Below are positions 6,696 to 13,726 of a stretch of 19,292 bases of DNA, piece after piece. Source of the DNA: Caldisericia bacterium (GTDB taxonomy: Bacteria; Caldisericota; Caldisericia; UBA6126); assembly GCA_028708485.1 (NCBI GenBank), contig JAQVYZ010000001.1, positions 1-19,292 of the forward strand. Reading direction: 5' to 3'. Position 1 is the first letter of the stretch. Each line of letters begins with the position of its first letter. Both the position numbers and the translations under genes were made by a program. The notes beneath the pieces are model-generated. The model had not been told where the DNA came from, ran no database searches, and was given only the letters and a program-made list of their open reading frames with translations.

Positions 6696-9044
6696 CTACT
6701 GGCTTTTCCAGAAATTCGATAATATCATCGGCAAGGCTTGGTATTGAGAAACTTTCGCCATTGGTTTCCAGTGTGTAGGCAGCAATGCTTGCGTGGAAGG
6801 CTGATGATATCTGTCGTCTATCAGCAAAATAAAGCCTGAATCCGTCTCAGACCGGATTAATCGTCCACCAGCCTGAGAAACCCTGTTTAAGCCGGGGTAA
6901 AGGTAGGCAAAGGCATATCCTTTTTCTAATACCTGCTGATAATATTCGCGAATAATTTCTCTCTCCAGAGAAACCTGTGGAAGACCAATCCCTACAATAA
7001 TCACACCTGAAAGCCTCTCACCCACTAAGTCGATCCCCTCGCTAAAAAATCCCCCCAGCACAGCAAAGGCAACGAGAGTTTTTTTCCTGCCTGCCTGGAA
7101 ACATTGCAGGAATTCTGTCTTTTCCAAGTCTTTCATCCCCTCTTTCTGGACTATCAGGTCAGAATCGGCAGGATTTTCCCATATTTGAAGCACTTGTTTC
7201 AGATAATGGTAGGAAGGAAAATAGACGATATAATTTCCTTTTTTGGCAAATATTGCCCTTTGAATCATCGATTGAATCACAGAATAACTCTTATCCCGAT
7301 CCTTCCATCGTGTGGAAAGCGAAGTATCCATCAATACCAGTTGACGGCTTTTTGAAAAGGGGGATTCAATTCTGAGAAGCGTATCATTCTGAGTACCCCC
7401 CAAACTATCCCGGTAAAATTCAAGTGGAGTCAGGGTAGCAGAAAATAATACTGACCCAATGGTCTTTTCTAGGACTTTCTTCAGTAATTGAGCAGGATGG
7501 ATACAGAAAAGCTTGATCCGCAAATCGCTTTTTTCCTTGGTAAAATATGTACAATACGTCTCTTCCTGATACCAGGAAAATACTTTTAACGCATACCACG
7601 CATTCCAGAGAAACTCCAGCATTTGGGAAGAGGGATTGGTAAATTTTTTTTTCTGAATCGCTTGGTTGAAAGACTGAGTCAGTGATTCCAACGCTTCCAG
7701 CAACGGTTCATGAGCTTCTACCTGTACCAGGTACTGTTTTTCCAGGATCTCTTCTTTGCTTTCCGCTTGGGTAAAAACTTTATGTAATGATCGAAAGGCT
7801 TTGGCGACTTTTGGGTCAGTTTGTTTATATGTTTTATACAAAGTATATACATCTCTCTTGGAGAGTTCGATAGAATACATCTCCCTGGCTCTGTCTAATA
7901 AGTTATGCGCTTCATCCACCAACAGGATTCCCTGAAATTCCACATTTTCCCAATACCGTTTTAAGGCAACTCGAGGGTCAAAAGCGTAGTTGTAATCACC
8001 TATAATAATATCTGCCCATAAAGAAGCGTCCAAAGAAAACTCAAAAGGACATACACGGTGTTTTTCAGCCAATTCTCTGGCTTCCAGACTTGAAAAAGAC
8101 GGGCATGCTACTAGTTCTTCTAAAGCCCTTTGGATTCTGTCGAAATACCCTTTTGCATACTCGCACCAGTCAGGATGACAGATTTTTTGGGCTTTCGGAC
8201 AACATTTCTCTTTAGCCACCAAGTGAATCGAGCGTAATCTGACGCCATGATCCTTCAGCCTTTGTAGAGCTTGTAACGCATTCTCCTGCTGAGTAGTTTT
8301 GGCAGTGAGGTAAAATATTTTAGCAAACGGTTTCTGGATAAGTTGTTGTATTGCAGGAAAAAGCACTCCCATCGTTTTTCCGATACCGGTTGGTGCTTCT
8401 ACCCATAAGGTTGCTGACTGAGACAGGTGAAGTTCTACCTGATTGATCAGCTCAGATTGTCCATGGCGTAGTGATGCAAACGGAAAGGTCAAGTGGTGAA
8501 TACTTTCATTCCGCTCTTCTATCCAATCCAACCAAGCGTGATACCACCGCAAAAATTTTTCCCATAAAAGAATGAAGAAGTCTTCGAGCTCCTTCATCGA
8601 AAAAGAATACGAAAAAGTTGTCACGGCTTTTTTAGGGATATGCCGGTATAAAAGTTCTACCCTGATATCTGGCAGTTGATTCTGTTTCGCCAGTATATAA
8701 GCATACAATTTTACCTGTTCCAAATCTATTTCTACCGGCATGAGTCCAAACTGATCTTCAGGGATTTCGGTTGTTTTATATTCCTGAATCAGTGTTTCTG
8801 TTCTTGATTCCAGCAGATGGTCAATTCTTCCAATGAGAACCAGGCTGCATCGGGGAGAATCAAATTCAAAACGTATTGGCACCTCACACTCCCCTGTCAG
8901 TGTTTTCTGCCATTCCCGATGGTATCGTATACCGGCTAATGACCTGTCTTGATCAATAAAACCCGAAACAAAATCACCTTGCGGGTGGAGAAAAGTTAAA
9001 AAATCCCTGACACCAAGAGCATTACTTGTTTTGATTGCCATCAT
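6696..9044 (-). CDS. PD-(D/E)XK nuclease fused to XPD/DinG-type iron-sulfur DNA helicase
   Basis: The 782-residue protein has two parts. Residues 1-180 hold a PD-(D/E)XK nuclease-like core: GRIDHL gives D75, and QEYK gives E88 and K90. The rest is a superfamily 2 helicase with Walker A APTGIGKT (217-224) and DEAH box VDEAH (376-380). Cys 281/282, 289, 294 and 332 are candidate ligands of the 4Fe-4S cluster typical of XPD/Rad3/DinG. CPFEF and GDYNYAFDP match the conserved stretch after that cluster. Motif VI reads QAGGRLIRSETDSG near the C-terminus. The family unwinds DNA 5'-3' using ATP; a 5'-strand or flap-processing repair role is inferred. The start is ATG 9044, with ATG 9041 as alternative and a weak ribosome site. 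It lies 30 bases after the deacetylase-like gene. Confidence 0.9.
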   Translation of the reverse strand: MMAIKTSNALGVRDFLTFLHPQGDFVSGFIDQDRSLAGIRYHREWQKTLTGECEVPIRFEFDSPRCSLVLIGRIDHLLESRTETLIQEYKTTEIPEDQFGLMPVEIDLEQVKLYAYILAKQNQLPDIRVELLYRHIPKKAVTTFSYSFSMKELEDFFILLWEKFLRWYHAWLDWIEERNESIHHLTFPFASLRHGQSELINQVELHLSQSATLWVEAPTGIGKTMGVLFPAIQQLIQKPFAKIFYLTAKTTQQENALQALQRLKDHGVRLRSIHLVAKEKCCPKAQKICHPDWCEYAKGYFDRIQRALEELVACPSFSSLEARELAEKHRVCPFEFSLDASLWADIIIGDYNYAFDPRVALKRYWENVEFQGILLVDEAHNLLDRAREMYSIELSKRDVYTLYKTYKQTDPKVAKAFRSLHKVFTQAESKEEILEKQYLVQVEAHEPLLEALESLTQSFNQAIQKKKFTNPSSQMLEFLWNAWYALKVFSWYQEETYCTYFTKEKSDLRIKLFCIHPAQLLKKVLEKTIGSVLFSATLTPLEFYRDSLGGTQNDTLLRIESPFSKSRQLVLMDTSLSTRWKDRDKSYSVIQSMIQRAIFAKKGNYIVYFPSYHYLKQVLQIWENPADSDLIVQKEGMKDLEKTEFLQCFQAGRKKTLVAFAVLGGFFSEGIDLVGERLSGVIIVGIGLPQVSLEREIIREYYQQVLEKGYAFAYLYPGLNRVSQAGGRLIRSETDSGFILLIDDRYHQPSTQALLPTHWKPMAKVSQYQALPMILSNFWKSQ

Positions 9045-9074
9045 TTACCAATATACAATATTCGGTAGTTTTTT

Positions 9075-10295
9075 TCAGGGCTGGTTGTATTGTTTCAAAT
9101 AGTCTGACATGGGAAGGATATCAACATCCTGTTTCTGAGAATATTGTATGATCTCCTGAAAATCTTTTTCAGAATAATCTGTATCATATACACACTGGTC
9201 TACAATTCGGTGAAAAACTAGTATCAACCAATCATTGTTTTCTTTTGCTAAGTCAATCCAATGTAAAACCTCTTCAACAGGAGTAAATTTGGAAACGATT
9301 CTCGAATTAATTCTGCATGGTGAAATATATCCCGATGGTTGATTCATATTATCATTAGGTCGTAACCAGGTAAAATACTGACTGCCGATTTCCATTACCT
9401 GTTTATTATAAAGCCCGTATGGAATGGCATATAAATCCCTTCCTTTATACTGGTGTGTGGTTAAATAATCTTTTGTAGCTTTGAATACTTTGTGAAGCTC
9501 TTCCGGAGAAAGTTCTGGCAATACTTGCCAATTATGCCCTCCGATATCCCAACCACTGGAGTGAAAAAGATCAATCCAATATTGATTCAGGAACCCTGGC
9601 TCTCCCAATAATTCCGGGATGACAAACAATGTACCAGCCACTCCTGCTTCATCCATAATGCTTTTCGCTCTATAAGAATTTAACTGGCCATCATCAAATA
9701 CAATGGATACCGCAGAAGAATTCATGGAAAAAAAGCTATCTAATCCATCAATTTTAACCTGACAGGACTGACCGGGAGACACATCCAATCGGAAAGTAAT
9801 TTTTGAGATGCTTTGCCAGGTTGGATTGCCTTTTTTAGTAAATTCGCTTGGAGACAATATTACTTCGATCCATTCGTTGTTTGGTTTGTTAAATAAGTTT
9901 CCCACTGCATCCACAATATAATAATCTTGCCAATCATTATATGTATGGAATGCAACTCCAAGAGCATACACGCTTTCCCAGTTATCTGATTTCACATAAA
10001 ACCGGATGCCATGATATAAAAGATTAATCGGATGACACATGGCTTGTATTCCGGCAAAACCGTCTGTATTATCAGCAATTAGTACAAGAGAACCTCTACC
10101 CTCCGCGGCATCGCGAAAGTCGTATTGAAAATCACCAATCTGATACATATTCTTCCAACCGTCCTCCATAGAGGAAATCAATTGAAAATTAGGTGATTTC
10201 GAATCCGCAAAGGTGCTCTGTCCCAGCATTAATATTGCGATAGTCAACAAACAAACCAGCCTAAAAGTTATCTTACATTTTTTCATCTTAAACAT
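9075..10295 (-). CDS. Exported polysaccharide deacetylase-like protein (NodB fold) with N-terminal beta-sandwich
   Basis: This 406-residue protein starts at ATG 10295 behind a GAGGAAA site. Residues 1-30 are a signal peptide. Residues about 35-190 look like an all-beta carbohydrate-binding-type module (IRFYVKSDN, ITFRLDVSPGQSCQVKIDGL). Residues 195-402 are a NodB-type deacetylase domain: motif 1 VSIVFDDG (D201, D202), motif 2 IGGHNWQV (H254), motif 3 IPYG (291-294) and the late motif LVFHRIVD (H362). The family removes N- or O-acetyl groups from cell-wall or extracellular sugars using a metal bound by Asp-His-His. Here the second His of HxxxH is V258, so metal binding must differ or activity is lost. 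It is the first gene of the minus-strand block. The 200-base gap before it (10296-10495) is AT-rich with no clear promoter. Confidence 0.85.
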   Translation of the reverse strand: MFKMKKCKITFRLVCLLTIAILMLGQSTFADSKSPNFQLISSMEDGWKNMYQIGDFQYDFRDAAEGRGSLVLIADNTDGFAGIQAMCHPINLLYHGIRFYVKSDNWESVYALGVAFHTYNDWQDYYIVDAVGNLFNKPNNEWIEVILSPSEFTKKGNPTWQSISKITFRLDVSPGQSCQVKIDGLDSFFSMNSSAVSIVFDDGQLNSYRAKSIMDEAGVAGTLFVIPELLGEPGFLNQYWIDLFHSSGWDIGGHNWQVLPELSPEELHKVFKATKDYLTTHQYKGRDLYAIPYGLYNKQVMEIGSQYFTWLRPNDNMNQPSGYISPCRINSRIVSKFTPVEEVLHWIDLAKENNDWLILVFHRIVDQCVYDTDYSEKDFQEIIQYSQKQDVDILPMSDYLKQYNQP

Positions 10296-10495
10296 ATTTT
10301 CCTCGCTACTATTTCAAAATTTGTACCAAATTTTATTTTCTCAACTGAGTTTCTTGTTTTTGTTGATAATATTGTATTTTGTTTTTGATATTTTCCTAAT
10401 TTTGTGCAAGTGTATATCTCTGATTTTATCTTGATTCATTTGACTTTTCTCTCTTTTTTTATGATGATTATTGAAACCATTCCGGGAGGTGACAG

Positions 10496-11062
10496 GTGAA
10501 TCAGTTGTATTGTATTGCCGGTATGTGCGGAGCAGGAAAGAGCGTTGTCTCTGACTTCTTCATCCGGCACGGTTTCGAGTATCTTCGGTTTGGCCAAATC
10601 ACCATGGATGAACTCAAAAAAAGAAACTTGCCTATCAATGAAGAGAATGAAAGATTGATAAGAGAAGAATTACGTGCCACTTATGGTATGGGGGCTTTTG
10701 CATTACTGAATATCGAGAAAATTGAGCTTTTACTGAAAAATAACAATGTGGTGGCAGATGGCCTATACAGTTTTGCTGAATATAAAATCCTGAAAGAGAA
10801 GATGGGGAGGCTATGTAAAGTAATTGCAGTGTATGCGTCACCCACCCTCCGTTATGCCAGATTAGCGGAAAGAAAGCTGGACCCAAGCGACACAGCAGGG
10901 AGAAACCGGCCTTTATCACCGGAAGAATCGAAATCCAGAGATTATCGGGAGATTGAAAAATCGGACAAAGGCGGACCGATCGCGATGGCTGATTATACCA
11001 TTATAAATACCAGGGACTTACCTTATTTATATTCACAATTGGAGGAAATATTACATGAGTAA
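10496..11062 (+). CDS. P-loop nucleotide kinase-like protein (AAA_17 / UPF0200-like)
   Basis: The 188-residue protein starts at GTG 10496, four bases after a GGGAGGTG ribosome site; no ATG fits. The N-terminus LYCIAGMCGAGKS is a Walker A motif (G9 to S16) of the nucleotide or dephospho-CoA kinase type. Residues 31-70 (FGQITMDELKKRNLPINEENERLIREELRATYG, quoted only as a region) resemble archaeal UPF0200 kinases. An Arg-rich lid-like stretch follows at about 118-150 (RYARLAERKLD, then SKSRDYREIEKSDKGG). Its last 8 bases overlap the dCMP deaminase start, whose ribosome site lies inside this gene, so translation is probably coupled. A role in phosphorylating a deoxynucleotide is inferred from that pairing. 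The substrate cannot be read from sequence. Confidence 0.8.
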   Translation: MNQLYCIAGMCGAGKSVVSDFFIRHGFEYLRFGQITMDELKKRNLPINEENERLIREELRATYGMGAFALLNIEKIELLLKNNNVVADGLYSFAEYKILKEKMGRLCKVIAVYASPTLRYARLAERKLDPSDTAGRNRPLSPEESKSRDYREIEKSDKGGPIAMADYTIINTRDLPYLYSQLEEILHE

Positions 11063-11555
11063 CCAGGAAGAGCAAAAGTATCAGCGTCCGACTTGGGATG
11101 AGTATTTCATGGAAGTAGTCAACGCGATTTCCAAAAGAGCTACCTGCAGCAGGGGTCGAAGTGGTTGTGTGATTGCGAAGAATAACCATATCCTGGTCAC
11201 CGGGTATGTGGGTTCGCCCATTGGTTTTCCCCATTGCGACGAAGTAGGGCACCAGATGAAAAAGATGATTCACGAGGATGACTCGATCTCCCAGCATTGT
11301 GTCAGAACCGTTCACGCTGAACAGAATGCGATCTGCCAGGCAGCCAAATTAGGCGTATCCATAGACGGTGCCACCCTATACTGCAAAATGACTCCATGCC
11401 GGGTATGTGCCATGTTAATCATCAACTGCGGAATCGTTCGGGTGTATTGTGAAAAACAATACCATGCCGGTAAAGAATCCGAAGAGATGTTCAAACATGC
11501 CGGCATAGAATTGGTATATCTGCATCATGACGTAGAGCATTATGAAAACCAATAA
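11055..11555 (+). CDS. dCMP deaminase family protein
   Basis: The 166-residue cytidine/deoxycytidylate deaminase-fold protein has the zinc motif HAEQNAI (His ligand and catalytic Glu) followed by PCRVC (two Cys ligands). The N-terminal half has the family's GY.GSP.GFPHC signature, with Val where Asn is common. The enzyme converts dCMP to dUMP, the precursor of dTMP. GGAGG lies 9 bases before the ATG. The start overlaps the kinase gene, so the pair forms a small nucleotide-salvage operon. A fit with ComEB-type dCMP deaminases is good. Deamination of another substrate cannot be ruled out. No terminator hairpin follows, so some read-through to the next gene is possible. Confidence 0.92.
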   Translation: MSNQEEQKYQRPTWDEYFMEVVNAISKRATCSRGRSGCVIAKNNHILVTGYVGSPIGFPHCDEVGHQMKKMIHEDDSISQHCVRTVHAEQNAICQAAKLGVSIDGATLYCKMTPCRVCAMLIINCGIVRVYCEKQYHAGKESEEMFKHAGIELVYLHHDVEHYENQ

Positions 11556-11601
11556 ACCGCAATTCAGGGTAAAATTTCTTTATTAAAAACAAAACATCTC
11601 C

Positions 11602-11607
11602 TATAAT
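11602..11607 (+). promoter_or_regulatory. Probable -10 box of the PEP carboxykinase gene
   Basis: There is a perfect TATAAT 35 bases before the start codon of the PEPCK gene, in the 87-base gap after the dCMP deaminase. The hexamer 17 bp upstream (TTTATT, 11579-11584) matches the -35 consensus at only three of six positions. Confidence 0.5.
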
Positions 11608-11642
11608 GGGAATCAAATAAACTCAGAATAGGGGTAATAATT

Positions 11643-13301
11643 ATGGCAACTGTTCGATCTTTTGCTAGGTCAGCGATTGGACCAAAAAATCCTCAGATGA
11701 ATATCATTAAAACCACTATCGAAACAGCCTTTTACGGTAACAATGTCGAATCCATCACCTCGCTCCCGGAAGCCTATCAATTAGCGATGCAATCGCCCGG
11801 TACTGTGGTAACCGATTTACCTGTTTTCAAGCCAGAAGCAATTGGTTTGGAAATTGGGACAAAAGTACTACTGTTTAATGACGGGGAAGTGACAGGAAGA
11901 TGTGCAGCAGCAAGACGTATTGTTGGAGAACCGGAGGTGAATGTAGCTGAATACGCTGCCATTATCAGAGAAGCTGTCTATGAATCCAGATACAAAACCA
12001 TGTATCATGCACAAACCATCACCGGCTTACATGAAGATTTTATGGTACGCAATCACCTGTTGATTCCGGAAGATCACGAAAATATCCTCTATAATTGGAT
12101 GTTGAATTTCCAGGTGTTGACACCGGAATATTTTAAGCTGTATGCCAACTCCCGTCCATTACCGGAAACTGACATTTATGTATTCTCTGATCCGGACTGG
12201 AAACATGAAAAATTTCCATTAGGGTTGTCTTTCTTTGACCCTCAGCATAACTGCGCAGCGATTTTGGGAATGCGTTATTTCGGAGAATTTAAGAAAGGGA
12301 CGCTGACTTTAGCCTGGGGAATTGCCAACCGCAACGGATATGCTTCTTGTCATGGCGGACAAAAACGCTATCAATTGCAGGATGGCAGCAAAAAAGTTAT
12401 CGGGGTATTCGGTCTTTCAGGATCGGGTAAGTCGACACTCACTCATGCAAAACACGACAATAAGTACGATGTCACTGTCTTGCATGATGATGCCTTTGTC
12501 ATCTCTTCTGAAAACGGTTCTTCTGTTGCCCTGGAACCGTCGTATTTTGACAAAACATCTGACTATCCTTGTAGCAGTCCCGATAATAAATTTTTGATCA
12601 CCTTACAAAACTGCGGCGCTACCATTGATGAAGACGAACAGGTCGTATTAGTCACTGAGGATCTTCGTAACGGGAACGGCAGGGCGATTAAATCAAAACT
12701 ATGGAGCCCCAATCGGGTAGATAAGCTCAGTGAGCCAATCAATGCGATTATTTGGCTGATGAAAGACCCAACACTCCCCCCTGTGATCAAGATTAGCGGC
12801 TCAGCACTCGCATCCGCTTTTGGTGCAACACTCGCTACCAAGAGAACTTCAGCGGAGAGACTGGCGCCTGGTATTGATCCAAACGCTCTCGTCATCGAAC
12901 CATATGCCAATCCTTTCAGAACTTACCCATTAGCAGAAGATTTTGAAAAATTCAAGTTCTTATTTGCCAATCGGAATGTAGACTGCTACATCTTCAATAC
13001 CGGTTTTTTTATGGACAAGAAAATCAACAAAGAAGTCACCCTGAAGATATTGGAAGATATTGTGGAAAACAAGGCAAATTTCAATACCTGGCAACCATTT
13101 CAACACCTTTCCATTCTACCAATTGATGGTTTTGTCCCGAATATGCAAGACAGAGCTTATGTGGAACAATTGAAAGAAAGAATGAAAGACCGGCTTCGCT
13201 TCCTGGAAAGCCGTGACACTTTTAAGGGTGGATTCGATAAATTACCCCCTGATGCAATTCAAGCTTTAAAAGAGGTCGTCTCCGAAATCGAGCACCAGTA
13301 A
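11643..13301 (+). CDS. pckA: ATP-type phosphoenolpyruvate carboxykinase, divergent
   Basis: The 552-residue protein starts at ATG 11643 behind GGGGTAA. It matches ATP-dependent PEPCK: TGR with R86 (substrate Arg position), MRYFGEFKKG (210-219), P-loop GLSGSGKST (257-265), metal-site HDDAF (281-285), PINAIIWL...LPP, and VDCYIFNTGF near the end. The enzyme interconverts oxaloacetate and ATP with PEP, CO2 and ADP, for gluconeogenesis or fermentation. Several hallmark stretches differ from the E. coli type. TGRSPKDK is TGRCAAAR. The HCSANVG region is CHGGQKR. The C-terminal GG.YG.G.R motif after NTG is absent. It may be a distinct PEPCK subfamily; the overall fold assignment is firm, the reaction slightly less so. 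A strong stem-loop follows directly. Confidence 0.88.
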   Translation: MATVRSFARSAIGPKNPQMNIIKTTIETAFYGNNVESITSLPEAYQLAMQSPGTVVTDLPVFKPEAIGLEIGTKVLLFNDGEVTGRCAAARRIVGEPEVNVAEYAAIIREAVYESRYKTMYHAQTITGLHEDFMVRNHLLIPEDHENILYNWMLNFQVLTPEYFKLYANSRPLPETDIYVFSDPDWKHEKFPLGLSFFDPQHNCAAILGMRYFGEFKKGTLTLAWGIANRNGYASCHGGQKRYQLQDGSKKVIGVFGLSGSGKSTLTHAKHDNKYDVTVLHDDAFVISSENGSSVALEPSYFDKTSDYPCSSPDNKFLITLQNCGATIDEDEQVVLVTEDLRNGNGRAIKSKLWSPNRVDKLSEPINAIIWLMKDPTLPPVIKISGSALASAFGATLATKRTSAERLAPGIDPNALVIEPYANPFRTYPLAEDFEKFKFLFANRNVDCYIFNTGFFMDKKINKEVTLKILEDIVENKANFNTWQPFQHLSILPIDGFVPNMQDRAYVEQLKERMKDRLRFLESRDTFKGGFDKLPPDAIQALKEVVSEIEHQ

Positions 13302-13306
13302 ACCCA

Positions 13307-13357
13307 TCAACCAAGAAAAATAAATTGGGACAGTCCCAATTTATTTTTCTTGGTTGA
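13307..13357. terminator. Perfect 25-bp stem-loop, probably a bidirectional terminator
   Basis: Positions 13307-13331 and 13333-13357 are exact reverse complements around a central A, with core GGGACAGTCCC. The arms are A-rich on one side and T-rich on the other, so either strand gives a GC core followed by a U-tract. It begins 5 bases after the PEPCK stop. It contains the stop codon and last codons of the facing hydrolase gene (13341-13343), so it would serve both. Confidence 0.85.
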
Positions 13358-13606
13358 CTAATATTCGGGATACCATCTCTGTAAATTCATTCGGTTTGTC
13401 GATCCAACAGGTATGCCCCGCCTCTTTTAAAATATGTAAATGTTCTGCCGGCAAATGCTCATAAGATTTTTTCGTCTGATTGTGGGGAATATAATCATCG
13501 TCTCCTAAAATAACGTGTATTTCCAAACCGATTTGCTTTGATAAATTAGAAAAATCCCAAGATTCCGGCATGGAAGATCCGATGGCATTTCCAGCTTCTC
13601 CCTGGT
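13341..13606 (-). pseudogene. 3' part of alpha/beta hydrolase gene split by the IS
   Basis: This piece encodes the last 86 residues of the hydrolase (GEAGNAIGSS to LVNQEK), plus the duplicated target bases 13602-13606. It carries the catalytic acid region ILGDDDYIP and the catalytic His in EAGHTCW (H274 of the restored protein). It is in frame with the 5' part once the IS is removed. A frame opening at 13631 inside the IS reads into it (MTTCCTMPDQ first), but has no ribosome site and would lack the nucleophile, so no working enzyme is expected. Confidence 0.93.
13602..13606. repeat. Target site duplication of the IS, left copy (CTGGT)
   Basis: CTGGT abuts the left inverted repeat here and is repeated at 15815-15819 directly after the right inverted repeat. 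The copy corresponds to the coding bases ACCAG of the hydrolase. Confidence 0.9.
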
Positions 13607-13620
13607 CTGGCATTGTACAG
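13607..13620 (+). repeat. IS left terminal inverted repeat
   Basis: CTGGCATTGTACAG is the exact reverse complement of 15801-15814. The match stops after 14 bp. Confidence 0.92.
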
Positions 13621-13689
13621 CAAGTAGTCACAATATTGTAGCGTAAGCCTTCATGGGATGTGAATAGAGTAATGTTTTATCAGGAAAAT

Positions 13690-13702
13690 ATATTGTAACT
13701 AC
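13690..13702 (+). repeat. Subterminal 13-bp direct repeat, left copy
   Basis: ATATTGTAACTAC occurs here and again at 15698-15710, both inside the IS and in the same orientation. The copies are about 70 and 91 bases inside the two ends. They may be transposase-binding or regulatory sites; function unknown. Confidence 0.6.
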
Positions 13703-13726
13703 AAGACCTGTTTTAATCAGTACCGA

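Noticed and set aside
10213..10434. Plus-strand 73-residue hydrophobic frame
   Set aside because: It overlaps the 5' end of the deacetylase-like gene and an AT-rich intergenic stretch. Its Leu/Phe/Ile content is what T-rich DNA gives, and it has no ribosome site.
12563..12910. Minus-strand 115-residue frame inside the PEPCK gene
   Set aside because: It is antisense to a gene with clear P-loop and metal-site motifs, and has no ribosome site.
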